DNA of 18,337 nucleotides from Chloromonas sp. AAM2. Its lineage: Eukaryota > Chlorophyta > Chlorophyceae > Chlamydomonadales > Chlamydomonadaceae. Both the position numbers and the translations under genes were made by a program. Numbering within the stretch: the stretch's first letter is position 1; every line of letters begins with the position of its first letter. The notes beneath the pieces are model-generated. The model was not told the DNA's origin. It worked only from the letters and a program-made list of their open reading frames with translations, and did no database searches. Below, one piece after another: positions 7,662 through 14,232 of the stretch. The stretch covers positions 52,446 to 70,782 of the forward strand of contig QAXH01006641.1 of assembly GCA_004335635.1 (NCBI GenBank), written 5' to 3'.

Positions 7662-7868
7662 TTAGAGAGAATTCTGCGCAGTAACCCATCCATCACCCTG
7701 AGCCGTCGGTTTGCAAATACCGCTCTGCCAGCCGGAGGTTTGTTTTTTGTGACCCAGTGTTGCCATTTTTTGACCAAGTATGTTGAATACTGCCAATTCC
7801 ACCTCCGCTGCCTGAGGAATTCCATAGCGAATTTGCGTGGTTGGGTTGAAGGAAATCCAGCCAATCAA
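7662..7868 (-). pseudogene. relic of a type IX secretion C-terminal sorting domain
   Basis: On the minus strand an open frame reads [15 protein letters not shown], then [19 protein letters not shown] and SGWQSGI. This is the characteristic core of the T9SS type A sorting domain (usual form [14 protein letters not shown]...VFNxLGQ.VATL...GxH). The proline-rich NYPNP start is replaced by IGWI, and the C-terminal half, usually ending in a YxYRL-type strand, is lost to unrelated residues before a stop. No large secreted-protein ORF precedes it, only about 190 bases of non-coding DNA. So this is an orphan domain fragment of a former outer-membrane or secreted protein. The first codon is TTG and the frame is unlikely to be translated. 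The domain identity is confident; its history is inferred. Confidence 0.75.
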
Positions 7869-8060
7869 AAAAATCTTAAAAATCAGGGTTCAAAAACTGA
7901 GAAGCTTATAAAATGAGATGGAAGCCGGTGCTTCCTGAACTGCGTTTCGAAGATCGACCTTCGGAACGAGCCTAACGTCGTCATTATACGAGCGTTCAAA
8001 ACTATATGGTTAAGAGTGTAGGGAAGATTCTGCAGGGAGTCTAAAATTAGGATACCCATA
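7869..8060. other. non-coding stretch with a 9-bp hairpin at 7944-7967
   Basis: No gene is supported here. GTTTCGAAG (7944-7952) pairs with CTTCGGAAC (7959-7967), with one G-T wobble and a 6-base loop ATCGAC. No T-run follows, so it is not a standard terminator. It could be a second kind of dispersed hairpin repeat. Confidence 0.45.
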
Positions 8061-8136
8061 GCCATCCATCAGACCGGTAATCGGTCAGATGGAGTATGAG
8101 TTTTTTAAAATCACTCGATCTGACGGCTCCAAGTCC
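8061..8136 (+). repeat. stray RAYT-type REP unit (diverged type a)
   Basis: Arms CCATCAGACCG (8066-8076) and CGGTCAGATGG (8082-8092) form a stem with the same central A-A mismatch as the units flanking the RAYT gene. The GTAATC loop region, the GAGTA after it, and the later CGATCTGACGGCT...GTCC all align with the type a units at 1088 and 2005. The middle spacer is shortened. It marks a dispersed copy about 6 kb from the transposase. Confidence 0.8.
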
Positions 8137-8182
8137 TTCTAAGCGATTTCTGAATTCGGGTAACATAGTTCTTGGATGTCCG

Positions 8183-8965
8183 TTACTCCAGTCCCAACCG
8201 AAACTGATCTCTCAGTTCCTGAATGTAAATCCCGATATCATTTCTAATTTCAAACAGCCGGGCATGGAGGTCTTGATATAGCTTTTTGGAGAAGAAGCTT
8301 TTTTTAAATCCTTGAAGTAACTCAAGGGAGTGATTTGCGCAATGCAGTGCTTTTTTTGAGTAAGCAATATTTGCTCCTATGTAATCCTGCTCAAACCCAA
8401 ATGAATGCCCGCCTGCTATTTTGGCCCCGATTTTTAAAACCTCATCAACAAATTCCTGAAATTCTTTGGTCTGATGCTTAGGATGAAAAGCTTCAGTAAG
8501 CTTGAGTATATCAACAGCAAGGTCTTTGGCATCCAGGTAAATACCGAGATCATCCAGATCTGCATAGTCTGAATAAACATAGTCATCGCTTAGGCTTTTC
8601 CATTCATCCCCGGCATCGAAATCATCAAATTCGTCTTCTTCATTATTCATAAAGCCATCGAATTCATCATCAAGTCCAAAAAGGAAATCCTCGTCGTCCC
8701 ATTCTTCGTCTTCGTCCCAATCGTCCTCATCTTCCGGGAAATAAGCTTCATCCATAAGCAACTCTTCTTCCACGTATGCCTCGAAGGCATCATCTTCATT
8801 TTGGCTTTCATTCAGCAGCGTTAGCCAACGCGGCGTAGTCCCTTTGGAGTCAGAAGCTATAAATTTTCGAAGCTGTTCACTCTTTCTCTCAACTTCATTT
8901 AGGTGAGCCTCCCACTTAAATTCATCCCACTGTTCATCGTCGAATCCATCAAAGTGCTGGTGCAT
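8183..8965 (-). CDS. highly acidic protein of unknown function with helical C-terminal domain
   Basis: This 260-residue protein has three parts. Residues 1-46 are mixed and probably helical. Residues 47-122 contain no Lys, Arg or His at all and are packed with Asp, Glu and Trp/Phe (EDEDDWDEDEEWDDEDF). Residues 143-260 form a helical domain. The latter, with ILKLTEAFHP, KIGAKIAGGHSFG, ANIAYSKKALHCANHSLELL and a final amphipathic helix, faintly recalls the four-helix-bundle (S23/IVS-type) family, but this is a weak resemblance. No signal peptide or membrane segment is seen. It lies 99 bases after the purine nucleoside phosphorylase stop on the same strand, and could be the last gene of that operon or have its own promoter. 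The family is not recognised. Confidence 0.75.
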   Translation of the reverse strand: MHQHFDGFDDEQWDEFKWEAHLNEVERKSEQLRKFIASDSKGTTPRWLTLLNESQNEDDAFEAYVEEELLMDEAYFPEDEDDWDEDEEWDDEDFLFGLDDEFDGFMNNEEDEFDDFDAGDEWKSLSDDYVYSDYADLDDLGIYLDAKDLAVDILKLTEAFHPKHQTKEFQEFVDEVLKIGAKIAGGHSFGFEQDYIGANIAYSKKALHCANHSLELLQGFKKSFFSKKLYQDLHARLFEIRNDIGIYIQELRDQFRLGLE

Positions 8966-9064
8966 ATAGGCAAGCTATGGTTTGTTGTTTATTATAGAAA
9001 AGAAATTGTATGTAGGAATGCAATACTTTGTGGAAAAGTAACGCTTTTTGTGGATAAATAGTTG

Positions 9065-9901
9065 TTAGAGTCTCTCTAAAACTTCAATTATTACTTGGGT
9101 TAATTTAGGCTCAGCCATAGCTGCTGCAGCAAGCACATCTTCAATGTCAACGGGTTCCAGAGCATCAGGGAAGCATTCATCCGTAATTACCGAAATGCCT
9201 AAAACATCCATACCCATGTGTACAGCAGAGATCACTTCCGGAACGGTACTCATTCCCACAACATCAGCTCCTAAATTTCGCATATATCGATATTCTGCTT
9301 TGGTTTCCAGCATGGGGCCTGTCACAGATAGATACACTCCCTGATGCATTTTGATTGAATGTTCGAGGGCTACATTTTCAGCGAGCTCTAACAGACGTTC
9401 GGTGTAGGGTTCACTCATGTCAGGAAAACGTGGACCGAGCTCATCATCATTGGGGCCGATCAGCGGATTATCACCCTGAAAATTAATATGATCGGTGATA
9501 AGCATGATATCACCTTTACGAAAAAGGGTATTTAACCCACCACAGGCATTGCTAACCAGTAACGTCTGCGCACCGAGCGCTTTAGCAACACGAACCGGAA
9601 AAACGATCTGCTGCATAGTATATCCTTCGTAATAATGAAATCGGCCCTGCATGGCAACAACGTTTTTGCCACCCAGCGTACCGAATATCAAGGTGCCGGC
9701 GTGACTTTCTACCGTGGAGACAGGAAAATGAGGAATATCGTCATAACTAATTTTATGAACGGGCTCAATTTCATCCGCAAGCTGCCCGAGTCCGGTACCT
9801 AAAATAAGTAAATACTCAGGCTGAAAATCTGTTTCATTCGTGATGTAGTGAACAGCCTGATCTCGTTTTGCGCGAAATTCTTCAACGGTATCGTATTTCA
9901 T
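9065..9901 (-). CDS. purine nucleoside phosphorylase (trimeric, family 2)
   Basis: This 278-residue enzyme cleaves purine ribosides with phosphate to free base and ribose 1-phosphate. Family motifs are LGTGLG (34-39), ESHAG (65-69), GRFHYYEGY (86-94), SNACGGLN (117-124), GPMLETKAEYRYMRNLGADVV with the base-binding Glu199, and GMSTVPEVI. In mammalian-type enzymes an Asn (Asn243 of the bovine enzyme) gives preference for 6-oxopurines; here the aligned residue is Asp241 in SVITDECFPD. An Asp there can allow 6-aminopurines, so specificity may be broader. The 5'-hydroxyl-binding His is also not obvious in the following segment. The gene follows the DivIVA-domain gene by 60 bases in the yggS-divIVA operon. 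No other close nucleoside-salvage gene is seen. Confidence 0.92.
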   Translation of the reverse strand: MKYDTVEEFRAKRDQAVHYITNETDFQPEYLLILGTGLGQLADEIEPVHKISYDDIPHFPVSTVESHAGTLIFGTLGGKNVVAMQGRFHYYEGYTMQQIVFPVRVAKALGAQTLLVSNACGGLNTLFRKGDIMLITDHINFQGDNPLIGPNDDELGPRFPDMSEPYTERLLELAENVALEHSIKMHQGVYLSVTGPMLETKAEYRYMRNLGADVVGMSTVPEVISAVHMGMDVLGISVITDECFPDALEPVDIEDVLAAAAMAEPKLTQVIIEVLERL

Positions 9902-9961
9902 AAAGCGTATTGAAGCTATTGAAAAGAGGTAATTTAGAGCTTGTTAAATTGAATAGGACTA

Positions 9962-10627
9962 TTAATCTATTTCATCTAAAATGTCATCAAGCCGGTCACT
10001 GCCAGGTGGAAATGCGTGGTCTTCATCTTCATCACTCATCTTACTGGCGTCGTCATCTTCATTGTTTACCTCTTCTTCGTTTTCATCGAGCATAAACTTT
10101 AGTTTTGATGAAGATTCGTGCGTGTTTTCAATGGCTTCCTCCAGTTGTTCTTCTTTTGGGAGTTTGAAAACCTCCATCTCGTCCTTGCTAAATTGTTCAA
10201 CGGACTTATGTGCATTTTCAAGATAATTGGTGATGCCGTTGATGATCTCTTCTCTGCGATCCAGTAACCGAAGGATGCTTTGCCGAATCTGCTGCCTGTT
10301 ATGATTTGCATCCTGAATGATAGCATCGGCCTCCATTTCCGCTTTCTCTACTAAGCTTTTGGCTTCTTGTCGGGCCCCTGAAACCTTTTGCTCCATAGAT
10401 TCTTTGGCCGTTTGTAAAGTTTCATGGAGGGCATCTTCCACGCGCTCATAATGTTTAACACGCTCTTTCAACTTATCAATTTCTTGCTCAAGCTCTTTGT
10501 TTTTATTGAGAAGATGTTCGAATTCATTGGAAACCAGTGTCAGAAAAGCTTGTACGTCGGCAGTATCGTATCCCCGAAGGCTTTTCTCAAAGGTTTGTTG
10601 TTTGATTTCAAGCGGAGTGAGTTTCAT
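9962..10627 (-). CDS. DivIVA-domain protein
   Basis: This 221-residue protein opens with the DivIVA N-terminal domain: LTPLEIKQQTF, then SLRGYDTADVQAFL with the family GYD motif at residues 19-21. That domain binds membrane at negatively curved sites in the characterised members. A long coiled coil follows (about 35-160), and a disordered acidic tail ends GSDRLDDILDEID. DivIVA proteins act as polar or septal scaffolds in Gram-positives; the role in this Gram-negative-type cell is not known. It sits downstream of yggS and two small membrane proteins and upstream of a purine nucleoside phosphorylase, all on the minus strand. This suggests a link to envelope or division organisation. Length and architecture are typical. 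Confidence 0.9.
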   Translation of the reverse strand: MKLTPLEIKQQTFEKSLRGYDTADVQAFLTLVSNEFEHLLNKNKELEQEIDKLKERVKHYERVEDALHETLQTAKESMEQKVSGARQEAKSLVEKAEMEADAIIQDANHNRQQIRQSILRLLDRREEIINGITNYLENAHKSVEQFSKDEMEVFKLPKEEQLEEAIENTHESSSKLKFMLDENEEEVNNEDDDASKMSDEDEDHAFPPGSDRLDDILDEID

Positions 10628-10672
10628 AAAGCGGTGATTTTAGTCGTCTTTAAAACGTAATTAAAATAACAT

Positions 10673-11032
10673 TTATTCATTTAACATGTTGCGTAGATTG
10701 CCATCGCTTTCCTTGTCTGATTTTTTCTCAGAGCGCACTTCATCTTCCTCAATTTCAATTTCTCCCATGGTTTTACGTTCGTCAGATTCTTTGAGCTGAT
10801 ATTGTTCTTCTTCCATATCAGAAACAATCGCCTCGAGATTAGATATCCGACGCTCGGTATTCTTTTTAAACTCACCAAGAGCTTTGAAAAACTGCGGATC
10901 CAAATCGGCATTTCCGCTTTTGCGGTTTATCCACTGCTTGATAAGGCTGTAAATTCCCCAAAATAGAAAAGCAGCAAATCCAAGACCGCCGATTATGGCA
11001 ATAACAGAAACAACCATTTCTTCAAAAGACAT
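10673..11032 (-). CDS. small PspB-like membrane protein (second of a pair)
   Basis: This 119-residue protein has one N-terminal membrane segment (about 7-30, VVSVIAIIGGLGFAAFLFWGI), then a short basic stretch KQWINRK. A coiled-coil region contains ERRISNLEAIVSDMEEE, and an acidic tail has GEIEIEEDE and ends NLRNMLNE. The membrane anchor followed by a RxxNLEAI coiled coil is like the phage-shock protein PspB (RIxTLExIL), though longer. The preceding gene has the same layout and tail motifs, so they look like tandem duplicates. The two are one base apart, pointing to coupled translation. The cytoplasmic coiled coils could pair with each other. The PspB link is by pattern only; no other psp gene is seen. 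Confidence 0.75.
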   Translation of the reverse strand: MSFEEMVVSVIAIIGGLGFAAFLFWGIYSLIKQWINRKSGNADLDPQFFKALGEFKKNTERRISNLEAIVSDMEEEQYQLKESDERKTMGEIEIEEDEVRSEKKSDKESDGNLRNMLNE

Positions 11033-11033
11033 G

Positions 11034-11366
11034 TCAGCTCCTTAAGTTATTTTTGATGTTGGACGATCCTGAACGACTTGATTTGCCTGAGTTGGTATCA
11101 TTTTCATCATCAATTTCAATATCACCTAACGGGTCCGCGGATGCAGAGGCGTTCGAACGCCCCGATTGTTCTTCGGCAGCGATAGCTTCCAGGTTCTCAA
11201 CTCGTGATTTAAGATTGTGAACAATTTGCCGCAATTCATTTAATTCTCGGGCACTACCCATTCTTTTACTTTCCATTTCCATCTCTTTTTCTTTGTAGGC
11301 ATAAAACAAACCGCCGGCAATGGAAATGATGGCAATAACGGCGTACCAAGGAAGTCCAAATAACAT
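11034..11366 (-). CDS. small PspB-like membrane protein (first of a pair)
   Basis: This 110-residue protein has an N-terminal membrane helix (WYAVIAIISIAGGLFYAY, 6-23), then a charged linker KEKEMEMESKRM. A heptad region includes LNELRQIVHNLKSRVENLEAIAAEE, and a low-complexity Ser/Asp tail has LGDIEIDDEN and ends NIKNNLRS. The RxENLEAI element and the GD/EIEI plus N(I/L)(K/R)N C-terminal motifs recur in the next gene, supporting duplication. The helix and coiled coil resemble PspB-type envelope stress proteins. It begins 54 bases after the yggS stop. It occupies the place of the sepF/ylmG genes found between yggS and divIVA in Gram-positives, but shows no SepF or YggT sequence signature. Confidence 0.75.
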   Translation of the reverse strand: MLFGLPWYAVIAIISIAGGLFYAYKEKEMEMESKRMGSARELNELRQIVHNLKSRVENLEAIAAEEQSGRSNASASADPLGDIEIDDENDTNSGKSSRSGSSNIKNNLRS

Positions 11367-11420
11367 AATTGTAGAAATTTAATTTAGTGTAATTAACAAT
11401 GAAATTTATTACGCGTCAAG

Positions 11421-12125
11421 TTAATCATAGTTGCGCTCACCGAATATAGCACTGCCAATACGAACCATGGTTGAACCTTCTTCTATGGCCACTTCCATAT
11501 CATTGGTCATGCCCATAGACAAATGCTCCAGCTGTACGCCCTCTCCGTTATATTTTTGATGAGAATCGAAGAGTTCTTTTAGTAACTTAAACTCCGACCG
11601 TACTTCTTCAGCATTATCCACAAATGTTGCCATGCCCATCAATCCGCGTACTTTTACGTGTTCATATCCTTTTGCCGATTCAAGAATACCAGCAAGGTCT
11701 TCAGGCTTGCATCCGCCCTTCTGTTTTTCATTGCTTATGTTAACCTGTACTAAAGCATTTATAGTACGATCTTCTTTTTTGGCTCTTTTTTCAATCTCTT
11801 TGAGGTATTTTGCTTTCTCTACGGAATGAATCCAATCTACACGGTTTGCGATATATTTAATTTTATTCGTTTGAAGATTACCAATAAAATGCCAGCCCAA
11901 CTCCGGATTTTTAATTTCGCCCATCTTATCCTCTAATTCTTTCATCCGGTTTTCACCAAAGTGCAGTTGACCCTCTGATACTGCCGTTAAGATGTCATCA
12001 ACCGGCTTTGTTTTACTAACGGCTACCAATAAGATAGAATCCGGATTTCTGCCGGCGGATTGTGCTGATTTTTTTATTCTTTGTTGAATGGTTTTAAGAT
12101 TTTGTGGGATATCGTGCTCACTCAT
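11421..12125 (-). CDS. yggS: YggS/PLPBP family pyridoxal-phosphate homeostasis protein
   Basis: This 234-residue single-domain PLP-binding protein has the alanine-racemase-like barrel of the YggS/PROSC family. These bind pyridoxal 5'-phosphate without known catalysis and buffer vitamin B6 and amino-acid pools. Signatures are LLVAVSKTKP with the PLP lysine Lys38, HFGENRMKEL, WHFIGNLQTNK, VQVNISNEKQKGG, VRGLMGMAT, and the phosphate-binding end HLSMGMTNDMEVAIEEGSTMVRIGSAIFG. Length is typical. It is the first gene of a minus-strand run that continues with two small membrane proteins, a DivIVA-domain protein and purine nucleoside phosphorylase, so its promoter should lie in the divergent gap above 12125. 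Confidence 0.95.
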   Translation of the reverse strand: MSEHDIPQNLKTIQQRIKKSAQSAGRNPDSILLVAVSKTKPVDDILTAVSEGQLHFGENRMKELEDKMGEIKNPELGWHFIGNLQTNKIKYIANRVDWIHSVEKAKYLKEIEKRAKKEDRTINALVQVNISNEKQKGGCKPEDLAGILESAKGYEHVKVRGLMGMATFVDNAEEVRSEFKLLKELFDSHQKYNGEGVQLEHLSMGMTNDMEVAIEEGSTMVRIGSAIFGERNYD

Positions 12126-12322
12126 GTCAAAAAAGAGGTCTATTTGAGAGATTCATTAATTAAACCACAAGATAAGCTTTTATCATTCATGAATAACCCT
12201 TATTTTTGGAAGCTCTAAAGACATCTTAATTACTGGTTAATTGTACATATTGACAAAATTTAGATTCATAATTTCACCCTCCAACAGGTGGTCGGGTTTT
12301 AAACACCAGGGAGATAGATAGC

Positions 12323-13384
12323 ATGGCGATTCGAATCCGGCAAATATCTACCTTCCTCAATCAGTGGGCACCTCCACAGGTGAAAATGGATTACGATAAC
12401 GTCGGATTACTTGTAGGAGACCCTAATGCGCCTGCAACTTCCGTTCTTACCTGCCTTGATGTAACTGAAGCCGTAGTTGCAGAAGCCATTGAAAAAGGCT
12501 GTGAACTCATTGTCGCTCATCATCCGCTTATTTTTGGGAAAATAGGGAGTATAAATCCAACCGATGAGCAAGGTCGCATCATCTATAAACTTATCAAAAA
12601 CGATATTGGCCTGCTGGTGGCACACACCAATTTAGATGCAGCTCTTGATGGCGTATCATTTGTACTGGCAAATATGCTCGGCCTTGATAACCTCCGTTTC
12701 TTAGATAAAAGTTATGACATCAGCCGAAAAATAAGGTTGATAACTAATTACGAAGACAGTGATACGGTTCTGAAGCTATTGAACTATCACTCTGCCGAGG
12801 AGGCACATTATTTTGAAGTGGATAGCCGTGAAGATGGATTGAAATGCTTTGAAGCCATCATTGACCAGCATAATGTCTCGGTATTAAAGAAAACCCTGGA
12901 AAGCGAAGGAATGCTAAAAGAAGGGAGTTTTCAAGTCGTTGATCTTGCTTCAACTTCACAAAATTTTGGTATGGGGGTTTTTGGAGAATATCCCGAAAAC
13001 GGAATTGGTAAAAATGAATTTTTACACCTGGTCTCGAAAGCATTAAATGTGCGGGCCATTCGATATTCCGGAGATGTTGAACGGATAAAACGAGTAGCTG
13101 TTTGTGGTGGAGCCGGAGTATTTTTGAAAAAGAAAGCCATGGCGGCAGGTGCTGATGCGTTCGTTACCGCAGATATTAAATACCACGAATATTTCACTGA
13201 AAAAGAGAACTTTTTACTACTTGATGTGGGGCACTATGAAAGTGAATTCCCGGTAGCTGAAGCCATGAAGAATGAATTGACGTCTGCATTCGAAGAACTT
13301 GAAGTCTCTGTAACCCGAACCAAAACCAACCCGATGCAAATATATGTATCGGATCCCGAACCGAAAACTATTCAACCAAGTTGA
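12323..13384 (+). CDS. Nif3-like dinuclear metal-centre protein (YqfO type)
   Basis: This 353-residue Nif3/DUF34 protein has the metal-ligand motifs at both ends: AHHPLIFG (His66, His67), HTNLDAALDG (His101, Asp105), and DVGHYESE (His304, Glu306). The middle segment (about 125-235) is the PII/CutA-like insert found in the long YqfO-type members. These proteins form hexameric toroids; the reaction is not firmly established, with GTP cyclohydrolase I type activity and metal insertion among proposals. AGGGAG (12308-12313) before the ATG is a good ribosome binding site and supports this start. The next gene begins 10 bases after the stop. The Nif3 plus coiled-coil zinc-ribbon pair is a recurrent neighbourhood in bacteria. 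Confidence 0.94.
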   Translation: MAIRIRQISTFLNQWAPPQVKMDYDNVGLLVGDPNAPATSVLTCLDVTEAVVAEAIEKGCELIVAHHPLIFGKIGSINPTDEQGRIIYKLIKNDIGLLVAHTNLDAALDGVSFVLANMLGLDNLRFLDKSYDISRKIRLITNYEDSDTVLKLLNYHSAEEAHYFEVDSREDGLKCFEAIIDQHNVSVLKKTLESEGMLKEGSFQVVDLASTSQNFGMGVFGEYPENGIGKNEFLHLVSKALNVRAIRYSGDVERIKRVAVCGGAGVFLKKKAMAAGADAFVTADIKYHEYFTEKENFLLLDVGHYESEFPVAEAMKNELTSAFEELEVSVTRTKTNPMQIYVSDPEPKTIQPS

Positions 13385-13394
13385 AACTCACTCC

Positions 13395-14129
13395 ATGAAA
13401 GAAGTATTACAAAAATTAGCTAATCTCCAATATATCGACAGTCGAATAGATGAATTAAAGCAACTGAGAGGCGACCTTCCTGAAGAAGTATTAGATCTTG
13501 AAACCGATATTGCCAGAAAAGAAGCACGACTTAATAATCTGCAAGATGAAGACCAAAATCTTACAGTAGAATACGATAAGCTACAGCTGGATCTTAAAAG
13601 TGCACAGGAAAAAATCGACAAATATGAAGATCAGCAGCTGAATGTGCGAAACAACCGAGAATATGATGCACTTACTAAAGAAATAGAAGCCCAAAAGCAG
13701 GTTATAGAAAATGCGGAGTCTCGGTTAAAGGAAATTGAAAAAAGAAAAGAAGCTATTGGCCCCGAGCTTGAAGAGGCCCAAGAAGAGCTCGAAGAGGCTA
13801 AAAATGCTTACGAAGAAAAAAGCAGCAGCCTCGACGATGTGGTAAAGTCCACACAGGAAGAAGAAGACAAGCTGCTTGAAAAAAGAAAAGAAGTAGAAGA
13901 AGAGATTGAAAACAGGTATTTAAGAAGCTATAACCGTTTAAGAAATGGATTGAATAATGGTATGGCTGTAGTGGCTATGGATAGAGGGGCTGCGCTTGGG
14001 ATGGCTTTACCCCCACAAACACAAGTAGAAGTTCGTCGTAAGAATAAGATTATAATCGATGAAAACAGCGGACGTATTGTGGTAGACCAGTCATTCTTTG
14101 ACAAAGCAAAAGAAGAACTAACGTTCTGA
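13395..14129 (+). CDS. coiled-coil protein of the C4 zinc-ribbon (CT398-like) family lacking its cysteines
   Basis: This 244-residue protein is a long antiparallel coiled coil (about 1-175) with the family's central motif VRNNREYDALTKEIEAQK (84-101). A small C-terminal domain has the order RLRNGL, AVVAMDRGAA, LPPQTQVEVRR, KIIIDENSGRIVVD. In relatives this domain is a C4 zinc ribbon with a CGGC pair and a CxxCGRI pair. Here those positions are Ala200, Met203, Asp222 and Ser225, and the whole protein has no cysteine. It thus cannot bind zinc in the usual way, yet the rest of the fold (PPQ, SGRI) is kept. The ATG at 13395 starts the conserved MKEVLQKLANLQYID; an earlier in-frame ATG at 13344 lies inside the Nif3 gene. 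It is co-transcribed with that gene and followed by a strong terminator. Confidence 0.9.
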   Translation: MKEVLQKLANLQYIDSRIDELKQLRGDLPEEVLDLETDIARKEARLNNLQDEDQNLTVEYDKLQLDLKSAQEKIDKYEDQQLNVRNNREYDALTKEIEAQKQVIENAESRLKEIEKRKEAIGPELEEAQEELEEAKNAYEEKSSSLDDVVKSTQEEEDKLLEKRKEVEEEIENRYLRSYNRLRNGLNNGMAVVAMDRGAALGMALPPQTQVEVRRKNKIIIDENSGRIVVDQSFFDKAKEELTF

Positions 14130-14161
14130 TATTGTAGAACCCAGTTTGTAGAATAAATAAC

Positions 14162-14191
14162 AAGGGAAGTAGAAAATACTTCCCTTTTTTT
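14162..14191 (+). terminator. intrinsic terminator after the Nif3/zinc-ribbon pair
   Basis: AAGGGAAGTA (14162-14171) and TACTTCCCTT (14177-14186) form a perfect 10-bp stem with loop GAAAA and a T-run to 14191. The A-tract before the stem is weak, so it works mainly on the plus strand. It lies between convergent genes. Confidence 0.9.
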
Positions 14192-14232
14192 AATTCAACG
14201 CTAAAAGTCAGTCAAAAAGTGATTTACTGAAA

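Noticed and set aside
7613..7916. Open frames on both strands overlapping the sorting-domain relic
   Set aside because: They are shadows in other frames; only the frame at 7662-7868 shows family sequence.
8096..8281. Plus-strand open frame of 61 codons
   Set aside because: It overlaps the stray REP unit and the acidic protein's 3' end, and has no family features.
12126..12322. Sigma70-like promoter with TTGACA at 12250
   Set aside because: The nearest -10-like CATAAT lies only 11 bases downstream, too close for a normal spacer; the gap must hold divergent promoters, but I cannot place them.
13344..13394. ATG start inside the Nif3 gene for the zinc-ribbon protein
   Set aside because: It would add 17 residues out of the Nif3 coding frame; the conserved family start is at 13395.
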